Positions 26,085 through 35,501 of a stretch of DNA of 64,000 nucleotides are shown in pieces. The position numbers and the translations under genes are program-made. Source of the stretch: Azospirillum tabaci. Its GTDB lineage: Bacteria > Pseudomonadota > Alphaproteobacteria > Azospirillales > Azospirillaceae. Every line of letters starts with the position of its first letter. Position 1 is the first letter of the stretch. The stretch is taken from NCBI RefSeq assembly GCF_014596085.1, contig NZ_JACCJY010000001.1:124001-188000 (forward strand). Reading direction: 5' to 3'. The notes under the pieces are model-generated. The model was not told the DNA's origin and ran no database searches. It saw only the letters and a list, made by a program, of their open reading frames with translations.

Positions 26085-27479
26085 ATGAGCAATCCCGGCT
26101 TGGAGGTGGGCCGCAAGAGCCGCCTGTTGGTGGCCCGGCGCTGGCTGCCGGACAGCATCGCTTCGCGGCTGGTGCTGACCGTGGTGCTGGCGCTGCTGCT
26201 GACCCAGGCGGTCAGCGCGCTGGTCTATCTGACCGACCGTCCCCCAGGGCCGCCGGCCCACAGCATGCGTGTCCTCGTCCAGCGCGTGACGGCCATCGTC
26301 CAACTCGTGGAGAGCACCCCGCCGCAGGAGCGGCGGCGGCTGGTCAAGGCGATCGACGACCCCGTGCTGCGGGTGGACTGGACCTCCGAGACGCCGCGCT
26401 TCGCCAACCAGCGCGAGGGCTTTCCCTTCGACCGGCTGCGCCGCGCCATCCGCGGCGAGCTGGACGATCCCGACCGCGCCGTGGTGGTCGAGGTCCGGCG
26501 GGAGCGCCCCATGCCCGGCCCCTTCCCGGTGGACGAACACCGCTGGGGCGCCGACGTCCGGCTGTCGGTGGGGCTGAAGGACGGGTCCTGGCTGACCTTT
26601 GTCGGCGGCGACCCGCTGGAGGGGCCGTTCCGGCTGCTGCGCTTCGCGCTGTGGATGGCCGGCATCGTCGGGGCGGTGGCTCTGGTCTCGGTCTGGACGG
26701 CGCGCCGCATGACCGCCCCCATCGCGCGCTTCGCCGACGCGGCGGAGCGGCTGGGCGTGGACGGCGAGGCGCCGCCCCTGCCCGAAGCCGGCCCCCAGGA
26801 GCTGCGCGCCGCCACCCGCGCCTTCAACCGGATGCAGGCGCGTCTGGCCCGCTTCGTCGCCGACCGCACGCAGATGGTGGCGGCGATGAGCCACGACCTG
26901 CGCACGCCGCTGACCCGCCTGCGCCTGCGCGCCGAACTGGTCGAGGACCCGGAGATGCAGCGCAAGATGCTCGCCGACCTTGACGAGATGGCGGCGATGA
27001 TCAACGCCACGCTCGCCTTCGCCCGCGACGACGCCAACCACGAGCCGCGCGGCCCGCTCGACCTCGCCGACCTGCTGCAGAGCCTGTGCGACGACCGGGT
27101 GGACGCCGGGCACGAGGCGGCCTACGAGGGGCCGGCGCACGCGACGGTGGACGGGCGCCCGGTGGCCCTGCGCCGCGCTTTCGCCAACCTGATGGACAAC
27201 GCCATCGCCTACGGCGGCGGCTTCACCGTGCGCTTGCGGCCCGCGGAGGGGGAGTTGCGGGTGGAGATCGAGGACGGTGGCCCCGGCATCCCGGAGGAGG
27301 AGTTCGAGAAGGTCTTCGCCCCCTTCTACCGACTGGAGCGCTCGCGCTCCCGCGACACCGGCGGGGTGGGGCTGGGGCTGGCCACCGCCCGCACGGTGGT
27401 GCGCGGCCATGGCGGCGACATCGCGCTCTCCAACCGTCCGGAAGGGGGGCTTCGGGTGACGGTGACCCTGCCACGGTGA
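26085..27479 (+). CDS. Two-component sensor histidine kinase (EnvZ/CpxA-like layout)
   Basis: This 464-residue inner-membrane kinase has one transmembrane helix at about 27-48, a periplasmic region of some 135 residues, a second helix at about 186-205, a HAMP segment, a dimerisation domain with His270 in MSHDLRTPLTRL, and an ATPase domain with N box ANLMDNAIAYG, G1 EDGGPGIP and G2 GVGLGLATA. All catalytic boxes are intact. It pairs with the regulator just upstream. The Spy-like neighbour suggests it senses envelope stress, misfolded protein or metal. Confidence 0.93.
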   Translation: MSNPGLEVGRKSRLLVARRWLPDSIASRLVLTVVLALLLTQAVSALVYLTDRPPGPPAHSMRVLVQRVTAIVQLVESTPPQERRRLVKAIDDPVLRVDWTSETPRFANQREGFPFDRLRRAIRGELDDPDRAVVVEVRRERPMPGPFPVDEHRWGADVRLSVGLKDGSWLTFVGGDPLEGPFRLLRFALWMAGIVGAVALVSVWTARRMTAPIARFADAAERLGVDGEAPPLPEAGPQELRAATRAFNRMQARLARFVADRTQMVAAMSHDLRTPLTRLRLRAELVEDPEMQRKMLADLDEMAAMINATLAFARDDANHEPRGPLDLADLLQSLCDDRVDAGHEAAYEGPAHATVDGRPVALRRAFANLMDNAIAYGGGFTVRLRPAEGELRVEIEDGGPGIPEEEFEKVFAPFYRLERSRSRDTGGVGLGLATARTVVRGHGGDIALSNRPEGGLRVTVTLPR

Positions 27480-27517
27480 GCCTCATGGACCTCGCTTGGG
27501 CATCAATTCCGGAAGCT

Positions 27518-27684
27518 TTGCCCCCACCCTAACCCTCCCCCGCTTTCGCAGGGGAGGGGACGGACGCCGCTTCGCTTCTTTCTCCCTCCCCTGCGTCAGC
27601 TCTCGCGCAAACCAACGGTTTGCGCTGACGCGGTAGGCGGACCTTTGGTCCGCCGAGAGCGGGGGAGGGGCGGGGTGGGGGCAA
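27518..27684. repeat. Composite palindromic intergenic repeat, copy 4
   Basis: This element is in inverted orientation relative to copy 3 (17263-17432) and shares nearly all its modules: GCGCAAACC/GGTTTGCGC, GGCGGACC/GGTCCGCC, the GTCAGC/GCTGAC pairing and CCCTCCCC with GCTTTCGC. Ends match TTGCCCCCACCCTAACCCTC. The rest of the 27480-27778 gap shows no gene. It lies between the histidine kinase and ndh. Confidence 0.9.
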
Positions 27685-27778
27685 CCGTGGCCTCTGTTCA
27701 GGCTCCGGAATGCACCGCAACATCGGCGGGGCATCGGCGGTTATTGGTGCAGGATCGTCTTGACCGGAGACCGTCGCC

Positions 27779-29155
27779 GTGCCGCAGATCGACCGCACCC
27801 CCGCGCCCGTGGACAGCCGCCCCCATGTCGTGATCGTCGGCGCGGGGTTCGGTGGGCTGGCCTGCGCGGAGGCCCTGGGCGGGACGAACATCCGCGTCAC
27901 CATCATCGACCGGAACAACTATCACCTGTTCGTGCCGCTGCTCTATCAGGTCGCGACCGCCGCCCTGTCGCCCGCCGACATCGCCGAGCCGATCCGCCGC
28001 ATCGTCAGCCGCCACCCCAACATCGACGTGGTGATGGGCGAGGTGACCGGCGTCGACCGCGCCGCCAAGCGGGTGGAGCTGGCCGACGGCAGCTTCGTCC
28101 CCTACGACCGGCTGGTGCTGGCCACCGGCTCCTCCTACAGCTATTTCGGGCACGACGACTGGGCGGAGATCGCTCCCGGCCTGAAGACCATCGAGAACGC
28201 CCGGCGGATCCGCGCCCGGCTGCTGATGAATTTCGAGCAGGCGGAGATGTGCGAGGACCCGGCCCGGCAGAAGGCGCTGATGACCACCATCGTGGTCGGC
28301 GGCGGCCCCACCGGCGTGGAGATGGCCGGGGCGGTGGCCGAGCTGGCCCGCTTCGCGCTGGCCCGCGACTTCCGCCGCATCGACCCGCGCACCGCCCGCG
28401 TCCTGCTGGTCGAGGCCGGGCCGCGCATCTTGTCCACCTTCCCCGACGACCTCGGCCAGTACGCCCGCCGCAAGCTGGAGGAGCTGGGCGTCGTCGTGCT
28501 GACCGGGCAGGCGGTGGAGAGCATCACCCCGGAGGGGGCGACGGTCGGCGGGCGCTTCATCCCGGCGGGAGCCATCGTGTGGGGCGCCGGGGTCAAGGCG
28601 TCGCCCGCCGGGTCCTGGCTGGGGGTGGAGACCGACCGCAGCGGGCGCATCCCGGTCAACGCCGACCTGTCGGTGCCGGGCGTGCCGGACGTCTACGCGC
28701 TGGGCGACACGGCGGCGCTGGCCGGCGACGACGGCAAGCCGCTGCCCGGTCTGGCCCAGGTCGCCAAGCAGCAGGGCGAGCATCTCGGCGGCGGGCTGGA
28801 GGCCAGCCTGCTGCGCGGCCAGCCGCTGGAGCCCTTCCGGTTCCGCAACCGCGGCAACACCGCCATCGTCGGGCGCAGCGCCGCCGTCTTCGATTTCGGA
28901 ACGCGCAAGCTGAAGGGCTGGTTCGCCTGGGTGCTGTGGGCGATCGTCCACGTCTATCTGCTGGTGAACTTCCACAAGCGGGTGCTGGTCACCATGCAGT
29001 GGCTGTGGCGCTGGGCCACCTACCAGCGGGGCGCGCGGCTCATCACCACGGACCGGCCGGTGTCGGTCGCGGAGTCCGTCACTTCACCCCACGGGCGGGA
29101 GGCAAAACCCTTTGACCCGCGCCCCTTTCCGGAAATGAAGCGCGGCCAGGGCTGA
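27779..29155 (+). CDS. ndh: Type II NADH dehydrogenase (NDH-2)
   Basis: This 458-residue FAD enzyme is a membrane-bound, non-proton-pumping NADH:quinone oxidoreductase. The N-terminal FAD site is HVVIVGAGFGGLACAEAL, the NADH site TTIVVGGGPTGVEMAGAVAE, the second FAD block VPDVYALGDTAAL and the quinone-binding region AQVAKQQGEHL. A C-terminal hydrophobic/amphipathic helix (FAWVLWAIVHVYLL) would anchor it to the inner membrane. The start is a GTG at 27779. It is convergent with the kinase gene at 29172. Confidence 0.94.
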   Translation: MPQIDRTPAPVDSRPHVVIVGAGFGGLACAEALGGTNIRVTIIDRNNYHLFVPLLYQVATAALSPADIAEPIRRIVSRHPNIDVVMGEVTGVDRAAKRVELADGSFVPYDRLVLATGSSYSYFGHDDWAEIAPGLKTIENARRIRARLLMNFEQAEMCEDPARQKALMTTIVVGGGPTGVEMAGAVAELARFALARDFRRIDPRTARVLLVEAGPRILSTFPDDLGQYARRKLEELGVVVLTGQAVESITPEGATVGGRFIPAGAIVWGAGVKASPAGSWLGVETDRSGRIPVNADLSVPGVPDVYALGDTAALAGDDGKPLPGLAQVAKQQGEHLGGGLEASLLRGQPLEPFRFRNRGNTAIVGRSAAVFDFGTRKLKGWFAWVLWAIVHVYLLVNFHKRVLVTMQWLWRWATYQRGARLITTDRPVSVAESVTSPHGREAKPFDPRPFPEMKRGQG

Positions 29156-29171
29156 GTCGGGAGGTCAAGGT

Positions 29172-31574
29172 TCAGGAGGCGGGCGGGAGCGGCAGGACGC
29201 AGCGGAAGCGGGTGCCGTGGCCCGGCCACTCCTCGACCTCCAGCCGCCCGCCGTGCAGCTCCATGACGTTGCGCACCAGCGACAGGCCGAGCGCCGCGGC
29301 GCCGCGCGGGTCGTTGCGGTCGTAGCGCGAGGGCATGGCGGCCTCGCCCGGCCCGGCGCCGCTGCCCACGGTCAGCACGAGGGAACCGGCGGTCCGCTCC
29401 CCGGACAGCAGGATACGGCGGTCCGCCGGCGGATGACGGATGGCGCCGACGACCAGGGTGAACAGCGCCTGCTTCAGCCGCCGCTCGTCGCCCTCCACCT
29501 CGCCCAGCGACGACGGGGCGGTGAGGTCGAGGCGCAGCCCCTCGCGCCGCGCCCATTCGCGGGTCAGCTCGCCCACCGTCTCCAGCAGGTCGGGCACGTC
29601 CACGGTGCCGCGGTCCAGCGTGGTCACCCCGGCCCCCAGGCTGGTCATGTCGACCACGTCGTCGATCAGCTCCAGCAGCCGCTCGCCCGCGTTGAGGACG
29701 CCCTTCACATACTCGATCTGGCGCGGGTTCAGCTCGCCGAAATACTGGTTCGCCAGCACCTCGGCGAAGCCGATGATTCCGTTCAGCGGGTTGCGCAGAT
29801 GGTGGGAGACGTTGGCGATGAACTCGCTCTTCAACTGGTCGGCGGCCTCCAGCGCGGCGTTGGAGGCGCGCAGCGCCTGCTCCAGCCGGGCGCTGTCGGT
29901 GACGTCCAGATAGCTGTTCAGCACCGCCCCGTCGGGCAGCGGCAGGGTGGAGAACTCCACCACCGACCCGTCCGCCCGCTCCAGCCGGCCCGAGCGCACG
30001 GCGCGTTCCAGCGTCGCGCCGATCATCTCGTCCTTCAGGCTGTCCCAGTCGCCGCCATTCTCCAGGAAGGGCCGCATCCGCTCGAACAGGCCGGAGATGT
30101 GCGGCTCGCCCAGCAGGTCGTCGTCGTCCAGGTCCCAGATGCGCGCGAAGGCCGGGTTGGACAGCTTCAGCCGTCCGTCGCCGCCGAACACCGCGATGCC
30201 CTCGGCCAGATTGTCCAGCGTCTCCTGCTGCACGGCGATCAGCGTGTTGTAGGAGGATTCCAGGGCCAGCGTGTTGGTCACGTCCTCCAGGATCTGCATC
30301 AGCCCGCCCAGCGGGTGGGGGGCGGCGAGGCTGCGCAGCGTCGTGCCGTCCGGCAGGTGCATCAGCTCCTCGACCGGCTCCAGCAGGCGGGTGTAGCGGC
30401 TCAGCCGCTCGCGCTTGTAGCTCTGGTAGTCGGCGTATTCGGGCAGGCGGCGGCGGGTGCGCAGCTCCTCCAGGATCTCGCCGTGGGTGGGCTGGCTGCG
30501 CAGCCAGGACTCCTCCAGGTCCCACAGCCGGGCATAGGCCTGATTGAAGAAGGTCAGCCGCGTGTCGGCGCCGAAGATGGCGATGGCGGCGCCCAGCCGC
30601 TCCAGCACCTCGGCATGGGCGGCGAGATGGCGGCTCAGCTCGCCGCGCATCTCCTCCACCGCCGTGACGTCCAGCGCGTAACCGACGACCAGCGTGCCGC
30701 CGCCGTCCGGGGCGGGCAGGGGAGCCTCGGTGACCTCCAGCAGGCGCCGCTCCGTGCCGATGACGGCGGAGACCCGTTCCGACTGGGCGACCCCGCTGTG
30801 CAGCGCCCGCTGCGCCAGGGAGCGCCCGGCGCCGTCCGCCGTCAGCTCCCGGCCGCTCTCCGTGACGGCGGCGGGATCGGAATCCACGGCGCGGGCATAG
30901 GCGCGGTTGCACCAGGACAGCGTCTGCCCGGCGCCGCGCAGCCACACCGGCAGCGGCAGGGCGTCCACCGCCGCGCGCAGCTCGGCCAGCGCCGCTTCGG
31001 CGTCGCGCCGCCCGCGGGTCTGCCCCTCCTGTTCAGCACAACGGTCGGTGATGTCCTCCAGCCAGACCACGTCCTGATGCCCGGCGTCCTGATGCCCGGC
31101 GCCACCCGTTCCGCTGGACGGCCCGGCGGCCCGCCGCCCGCTCAGCAACAGGCGCCGCCCGTTGCGGGTCGTGGCCTCGATTCGGAAGCCCTCGCCCCCG
31201 GCGCGCAGGCGGCGGACGGCCTCGGCGATCCGGGGGGCGTCGGCATCGGCGAAGGCACCCGCGATGTCCTGGCCCGGCGCCGCGCCAAGCAGCCCGGCGC
31301 AGCCCGGCGCCGCGCTGACGGCGCCTCCGGCGTCCCAGGCGCACCAGGGGTTGGGGGAGGCGGCCAGAAGGGCCTCCAGACGCGCCACATCGGCCGCCAG
31401 CCGGTCGCTGCGGCGGCGTTCCTTGCCGGTCCAGTACAGCCCGCCGAAACCGGCGGCGCCAAGGACGCCGGCAAAGCCCAGCATGGCGGGCGAGCCGGAG
31501 GGCCCGGCCATCAGGCCGACTCCCACCGCCAGCCCCAGCGCGGCAAAGGCATATGATCGGGTCAGGACGCTCAC
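29172..31574 (-). CDS. PAS-domain sensor histidine kinase with degenerate catalytic motifs (DivL-reminiscent)
   Basis: This 800-residue protein has two close N-terminal hydrophobic segments (about residues 7-48), a short coiled coil, several PAS domains (including LDNLAEGIAVFGGDGRLKL of PAS_7 type), a HisKA domain and a C-terminal HATPase-like domain. The phospho-acceptor His591 is present, but the next acidic residue is His (SHHLRNPL), the N-box asparagine is missing (TLVVGAIRHPP) and G1 reads VGSGAGPG instead of DxGxG. ATP binding is therefore doubtful. The PAS-rich build and the nearby tsaE-addA cluster recall DivL, the Caulobacter pseudokinase, though DivL has Tyr at the His site. The start is a GTG at 31574; a TTG at 31610 is possible. 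Confidence 0.85.
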   Translation of the reverse strand: MSVLTRSYAFAALGLAVGVGLMAGPSGSPAMLGFAGVLGAAGFGGLYWTGKERRRSDRLAADVARLEALLAASPNPWCAWDAGGAVSAAPGCAGLLGAAPGQDIAGAFADADAPRIAEAVRRLRAGGEGFRIEATTRNGRRLLLSGRRAAGPSSGTGGAGHQDAGHQDVVWLEDITDRCAEQEGQTRGRRDAEAALAELRAAVDALPLPVWLRGAGQTLSWCNRAYARAVDSDPAAVTESGRELTADGAGRSLAQRALHSGVAQSERVSAVIGTERRLLEVTEAPLPAPDGGGTLVVGYALDVTAVEEMRGELSRHLAAHAEVLERLGAAIAIFGADTRLTFFNQAYARLWDLEESWLRSQPTHGEILEELRTRRRLPEYADYQSYKRERLSRYTRLLEPVEELMHLPDGTTLRSLAAPHPLGGLMQILEDVTNTLALESSYNTLIAVQQETLDNLAEGIAVFGGDGRLKLSNPAFARIWDLDDDDLLGEPHISGLFERMRPFLENGGDWDSLKDEMIGATLERAVRSGRLERADGSVVEFSTLPLPDGAVLNSYLDVTDSARLEQALRASNAALEAADQLKSEFIANVSHHLRNPLNGIIGFAEVLANQYFGELNPRQIEYVKGVLNAGERLLELIDDVVDMTSLGAGVTTLDRGTVDVPDLLETVGELTREWARREGLRLDLTAPSSLGEVEGDERRLKQALFTLVVGAIRHPPADRRILLSGERTAGSLVLTVGSGAGPGEAAMPSRYDRNDPRGAAALGLSLVRNVMELHGGRLEVEEWPGHGTRFRCVLPLPPAS

Positions 31575-31661
31575 GCGGGTGAGACTAGTCCACGCCTCCC
31601 GGCGGAGCAAGGCGGGCCGGCGGTGGTGCCACTTTCGGGGTGGTGCGGCCCTTTCTCCCGG

Positions 31662-34600
31662 CTACACCGCCTCCCCGATCCGCAGGGCTCGGATCGCCGT
31701 TTCCACCGCCGGATAGGCGGCGCGCACCGCCTCCAGCGCCTCCGCCGCCCCATCCGGGTCGCCGCGGTGGGCGGCAAGCTCCAGGGTGGACGCGCTGCGG
31801 CCCAGCCACTCCGCCCCCGCCGTGCGGGCTGCCCCGGCCAGCGTGTGGGCGGCGCCGCGCAGGGCCTCCAGGTCGTTGCGTTCCAGGGCGGCGGCGGCCT
31901 CGTCCAGCAGCGGTCGGGTGGTCTCCAGGAAGAAATCCAGCATGTCCAGCGCCATCCCGTCGAGCGCGCCGAAGGTGGTGCGGACATGGTCGAGGTCCAG
32001 CGCCCGGTCCGCCGCCCCGGCGGCCTCCGCCGCGGGCGGCTCCTCGGGGGCCGCGGCGCTGCCCTCGCCGAACGCCCGGTTCAGGGCGGCGGCGAGCTGC
32101 CTCAGGGTCACCGGCTTGGCGATGTAGTCGTCCATGCCCGCGGCGGTGCAGCGTTCCATCTCACCGGCCAGGGCGTTGGCGGTCATGGCGATGATGGCGG
32201 TGCGCGGGCGGGAGCCGACAGCCGATTCGGCAGCCGAACCGGGGGCCGAACCGGGGACCGACTCGGCGCTGCGGATCTGGCGCGACAGCTCGTAGCCGTC
32301 CATGCGCGGCATGTGGCAATCGGTGATCAGCAGCCGGTAGGGCCGCGCCCGCCAGGCGGTCAGCGCCTCCAGCCCGTCGCCGGTCAGGTCGGCCTCGAAG
32401 CCGAGCTGGCGGAGCTGGCGCAGGATCACTTGCTGGTTCGTCGGATGGTCCTCCGCCACCAGGATCATCGGCGGGGCCGTGGCTTTGCCGGGCGCCGCCA
32501 TATCGAGGGTGCCCATGTCGCGGGCAGCCGGACCGCCGTCCGCCGCGGGGGAAGGGGAGTCGGCGTGGCGCTCCGGGGGAACCGTGCGCCCGGCCAGGAC
32601 GGCCAGACGGCGGAACAGGGCGTCGCGGCGGATCGGGCGGCCGAGATGGTCGTGGCGCGGCGGGTGTCCCATGGACGGCGCGCCGCCCTCGCCGTGGTCC
32701 GGTGGGCAGTCGCTGGCCTGCTCCCGCCCGTCCACCAGATGCAGCGTGGGCGGCGGGCGGACCCCGGCGGCGGCGATGCGGGCCAGCACCGCCGGCGCGG
32801 GCAGCCGCGGGTTGGGCGCGCCGGGCGCGTCCTCCGGATGGTGCTCCAGCAGGCCATCGGAGAGGACCAGCAGGTCGGCGTCGGCCATTGTCAGCAATTC
32901 CACCGCCTCGTCCGCCGTGGTGGCGTCGGCGACGGCGGCGCGCTTGTCCTCCAGCGCGCGGATCAGGACGGCGCGCTGCACCGGGTCCGGCTCGGCCACG
33001 ATGATCGACAGGCCGGACAGGTCGGTGTCGTCGCCGGGGACCGCGCGCGGATCGCCCGGCGCCAGATCGACCGTGAACCAGAAGGTGGCGCCGCAGCCCG
33101 GCGCCGACTCCACCCCGATGCGCCCGCCCATCATCTCCACCAGACGGGCGCAGATGGCCAGCCCCAGCCCGGTGCCGCCGAAGCGGCGGGTGGTCGAGCT
33201 GTCGGCCTGGCTGAAGGGCTGGAACAGGCGGGCTTGGCCGGCGCTGCTGATGCCGATGCCGGTGTCCTCGACCGAGAAGCGCAGGCGCAGCCGGTCCGAC
33301 CCGGCGATGGAGGGCTCCAGCCGGGTGCGCAGGACGACCCGGCCGGCGTCGGTGAACTTGATGGCGTTGCCGGTGAGGTTGAACAGGATCTGGCGCAGCC
33401 GCCCGGGGTCGCCGCGCACCGCCGTGGGCACCTTGCGGTCGAGGTCGCAGACGAGAAGCAGCGCCTTCTGGTGGGCCTGCGGGGCCAGCAGCTCGGCCAC
33501 CCCCTCCACCAGTTCGCGCGGGTCGAGGTCCATCTCGTCGAGGTCGAGCTTGCCGGCCTCGATCTTGGACAGGTCCAGGATGTCGTCGATGATCCGCAGC
33601 AGCGCCGTCGCGCTGTCGCGCACGGTGGTGACGAGTTCGGTCTGCTCCGCGTCCAGCGGGGTCAGGGCGATCAGCTCCAGCATGCCCAGCACGCCGTTCA
33701 TCGGGGTGCGGATCTCGTGGCTCATGGTCGCCAGGAACTCCGACTTGGACCGGGCGGCGACCTCCGCCTGGTCCTTGGCCTGGCGCAGGTCCTCCTCGGC
33801 GCGCTTGCGGCCGGTGATGTCGTAGCTCCAGGCGAGGATCGCCGGCTCCCCCTCGAACTCCGTGCGCTGCAGCGTCTGGAGCGCCCAGACGCGGCTGCCG
33901 TCGGGCCGGTCCACCGCCACCTCGACGTCGCGGGCGACCAGCCCGGCGCCGTCGTGCAGGGGCGCGCGTCCCCGCAGGGTGGCGCCGGGCAGGGCCAGCG
34001 CGTGGCGGCGCCCGACGAAGGCGTCCGGCGGCAGCCCGGCCAGCTCCGCGGCGCGGGCGTTGGCGAAGGCGACGGAACCGTCGGGCCGACCGATCGACAC
34101 GCCGACCGGGCTCTGCTCCAGGATCGCGCGCAGGCGGCGCTCGCTGTCCGACAGGGCGTGCTCGCGCGAGCGGATGGTGGCGACGAAATAGTGCAGGGCG
34201 CGCGCCATGTCGGCGATCTCGTCCTGCCCGTGGGTGGGGATGGCGACGGACCGCCCGGCGGCCGACGCGGTCATGGCCGTCTGCAGCCCGCGCAGCCGCC
34301 GCACCACGTTGCGGTGGATGTAGAGGAAGATGCCGAGGGCACCCAGGATGGAGACCACGGCCATCGCCAGGATGGCGTTCTTGCCGTCGCGGATCACCCT
34401 CTCGAACTCGCCGGAGCGCGCGGCGATGTCCTGCTCGATGGCCAGGAAATGGTCGGACACCGCACCGACCAGCCGGTCGGAGACGTTCTGGTTGCGGGTG
34501 ATCGATCCCTTAATGGCGCGGGCCAGCCCGATTTCCGTCAGACGGCTGGTGAACAGGTTGTGCTCCCCCAGCCCCAGCGCCTCCAGCTCCCGGTACAGCG

Positions 34601-35330
34601 GCTCCAGGTCGAAGGCGGGACCCGAAGGCAGACCGGAAACCGCCTCCGCCGCGCGGTCCATCGCGGCGCGGTAGTCCTGCCGCAGCCGGTCCACCCGCGC
34701 CTCGTTGTCGGCGCGTGAGGCGGCGAGCATCAGCAGGATGGCGTGCTGCGCCTCCGCCGTCCACCGGTCGACCCGCCGTTCGGTGTCCTGGGCCTCCTCC
34801 CATTCCGTCATGCTCCGGGCGGCGGGGGGCTTCCCCCGCAGCCATTCCTCGGCGTCGCGGATGCGCTCGGCGAGCTGGATCAGGCGGCCGACCAGCCCGC
34901 CCGTCTCCGCGGCGGCGGCGAGCTGGCGTTCCACCTGGGTGTTCAGCGTCATCAGGTTGGCGACCAGCTCGTTCTTGCGGCGCTGCAGCTCGGCCACGTC
35001 GGCCACGTCGGTGCCGCGGTCGCGCAGGCGGGTCATCAGGTCTTCCAGCAGGGCGATCTGGTCGCTCAGCCGGGCCATCACCGATTCGCGCACCGACTGG
35101 CTCTGCACCGCCACCAGCGCCGGGGCGTTGGCGGCCAGCGTGCCGCTCTGCTGGGCCAGCTGCGAGGCGTTGACGAGGCCCGGCACCTTGGCCGTGGCGA
35201 TCTGCTCGAACCCCTGGTGGAAGCGGCCGAAGAGAGACACGGCCACCACGCCGGTGGCGGCGGTCAGGCCGGCGATCACGGTCAGACCCGCCAGGATGCG
35301 AAACGCCACGCCCAGACGGGGAAGCCGCAT
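31662..35330 (-). CDS. TorS-like hybrid sensor histidine kinase with receiver and Hpt domains
   Basis: This 1222-residue membrane protein contains a transmembrane helix (about 10-33), a long helical periplasmic sensor (to about 335), a second helix (about 338-358), HAMP, a PAS domain, HisKA with the histidine in ATMSHEIRTPMNGVLGM, an intact ATPase (NLTGNAIKFT, EDTGIGIS, GTGLGLAI), a degenerate receiver (acidic pair EP, lysine replaced in LGRPIRR), a canonical receiver (VAEDHPTNQQ, ITDCHMPRMDG, IAKPVT) and an Hpt domain (AAHTLAGAARTAG). The order matches TorS-type phosphorelays. No response regulator is adjacent. A periplasmic binding protein gene starts divergently 171 bases away. Confidence 0.92.
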   Translation of the reverse strand: MRLPRLGVAFRILAGLTVIAGLTAATGVVAVSLFGRFHQGFEQIATAKVPGLVNASQLAQQSGTLAANAPALVAVQSQSVRESVMARLSDQIALLEDLMTRLRDRGTDVADVAELQRRKNELVANLMTLNTQVERQLAAAAETGGLVGRLIQLAERIRDAEEWLRGKPPAARSMTEWEEAQDTERRVDRWTAEAQHAILLMLAASRADNEARVDRLRQDYRAAMDRAAEAVSGLPSGPAFDLEPLYRELEALGLGEHNLFTSRLTEIGLARAIKGSITRNQNVSDRLVGAVSDHFLAIEQDIAARSGEFERVIRDGKNAILAMAVVSILGALGIFLYIHRNVVRRLRGLQTAMTASAAGRSVAIPTHGQDEIADMARALHYFVATIRSREHALSDSERRLRAILEQSPVGVSIGRPDGSVAFANARAAELAGLPPDAFVGRRHALALPGATLRGRAPLHDGAGLVARDVEVAVDRPDGSRVWALQTLQRTEFEGEPAILAWSYDITGRKRAEEDLRQAKDQAEVAARSKSEFLATMSHEIRTPMNGVLGMLELIALTPLDAEQTELVTTVRDSATALLRIIDDILDLSKIEAGKLDLDEMDLDPRELVEGVAELLAPQAHQKALLLVCDLDRKVPTAVRGDPGRLRQILFNLTGNAIKFTDAGRVVLRTRLEPSIAGSDRLRLRFSVEDTGIGISSAGQARLFQPFSQADSSTTRRFGGTGLGLAICARLVEMMGGRIGVESAPGCGATFWFTVDLAPGDPRAVPGDDTDLSGLSIIVAEPDPVQRAVLIRALEDKRAAVADATTADEAVELLTMADADLLVLSDGLLEHHPEDAPGAPNPRLPAPAVLARIAAAGVRPPPTLHLVDGREQASDCPPDHGEGGAPSMGHPPRHDHLGRPIRRDALFRRLAVLAGRTVPPERHADSPSPAADGGPAARDMGTLDMAAPGKATAPPMILVAEDHPTNQQVILRQLRQLGFEADLTGDGLEALTAWRARPYRLLITDCHMPRMDGYELSRQIRSAESVPGSAPGSAAESAVGSRPRTAIIAMTANALAGEMERCTAAGMDDYIAKPVTLRQLAAALNRAFGEGSAAAPEEPPAAEAAGAADRALDLDHVRTTFGALDGMALDMLDFFLETTRPLLDEAAAALERNDLEALRGAAHTLAGAARTAGAEWLGRSASTLELAAHRGDPDGAAEALEAVRAAYPAVETAIRALRIGEAV

Positions 35331-35501
35331 GCCCGTGCCTCGAATTTTTGTCGTCCGCTTGAGATAACACGGGCAATCGGCCGGGCGCAATTCACACCCC
35401 CTCGCCGCAATCGGACGCTGCGCAAGGGGGCACCGGGCGGGCTTGACCCGCGCCGGTTGCCGGACCAAAGCTGACCGTGGGTGGCAAAGAGGGGGTGGCC
35501 G

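Noticed and set aside
31623..34718. A plus-strand frame of over 1000 codons opposite the hybrid kinase
   Set aside because: It is an antisense frame in high-GC DNA; its His/Gln/Arg/Gly-rich translation has no recognisable domain.
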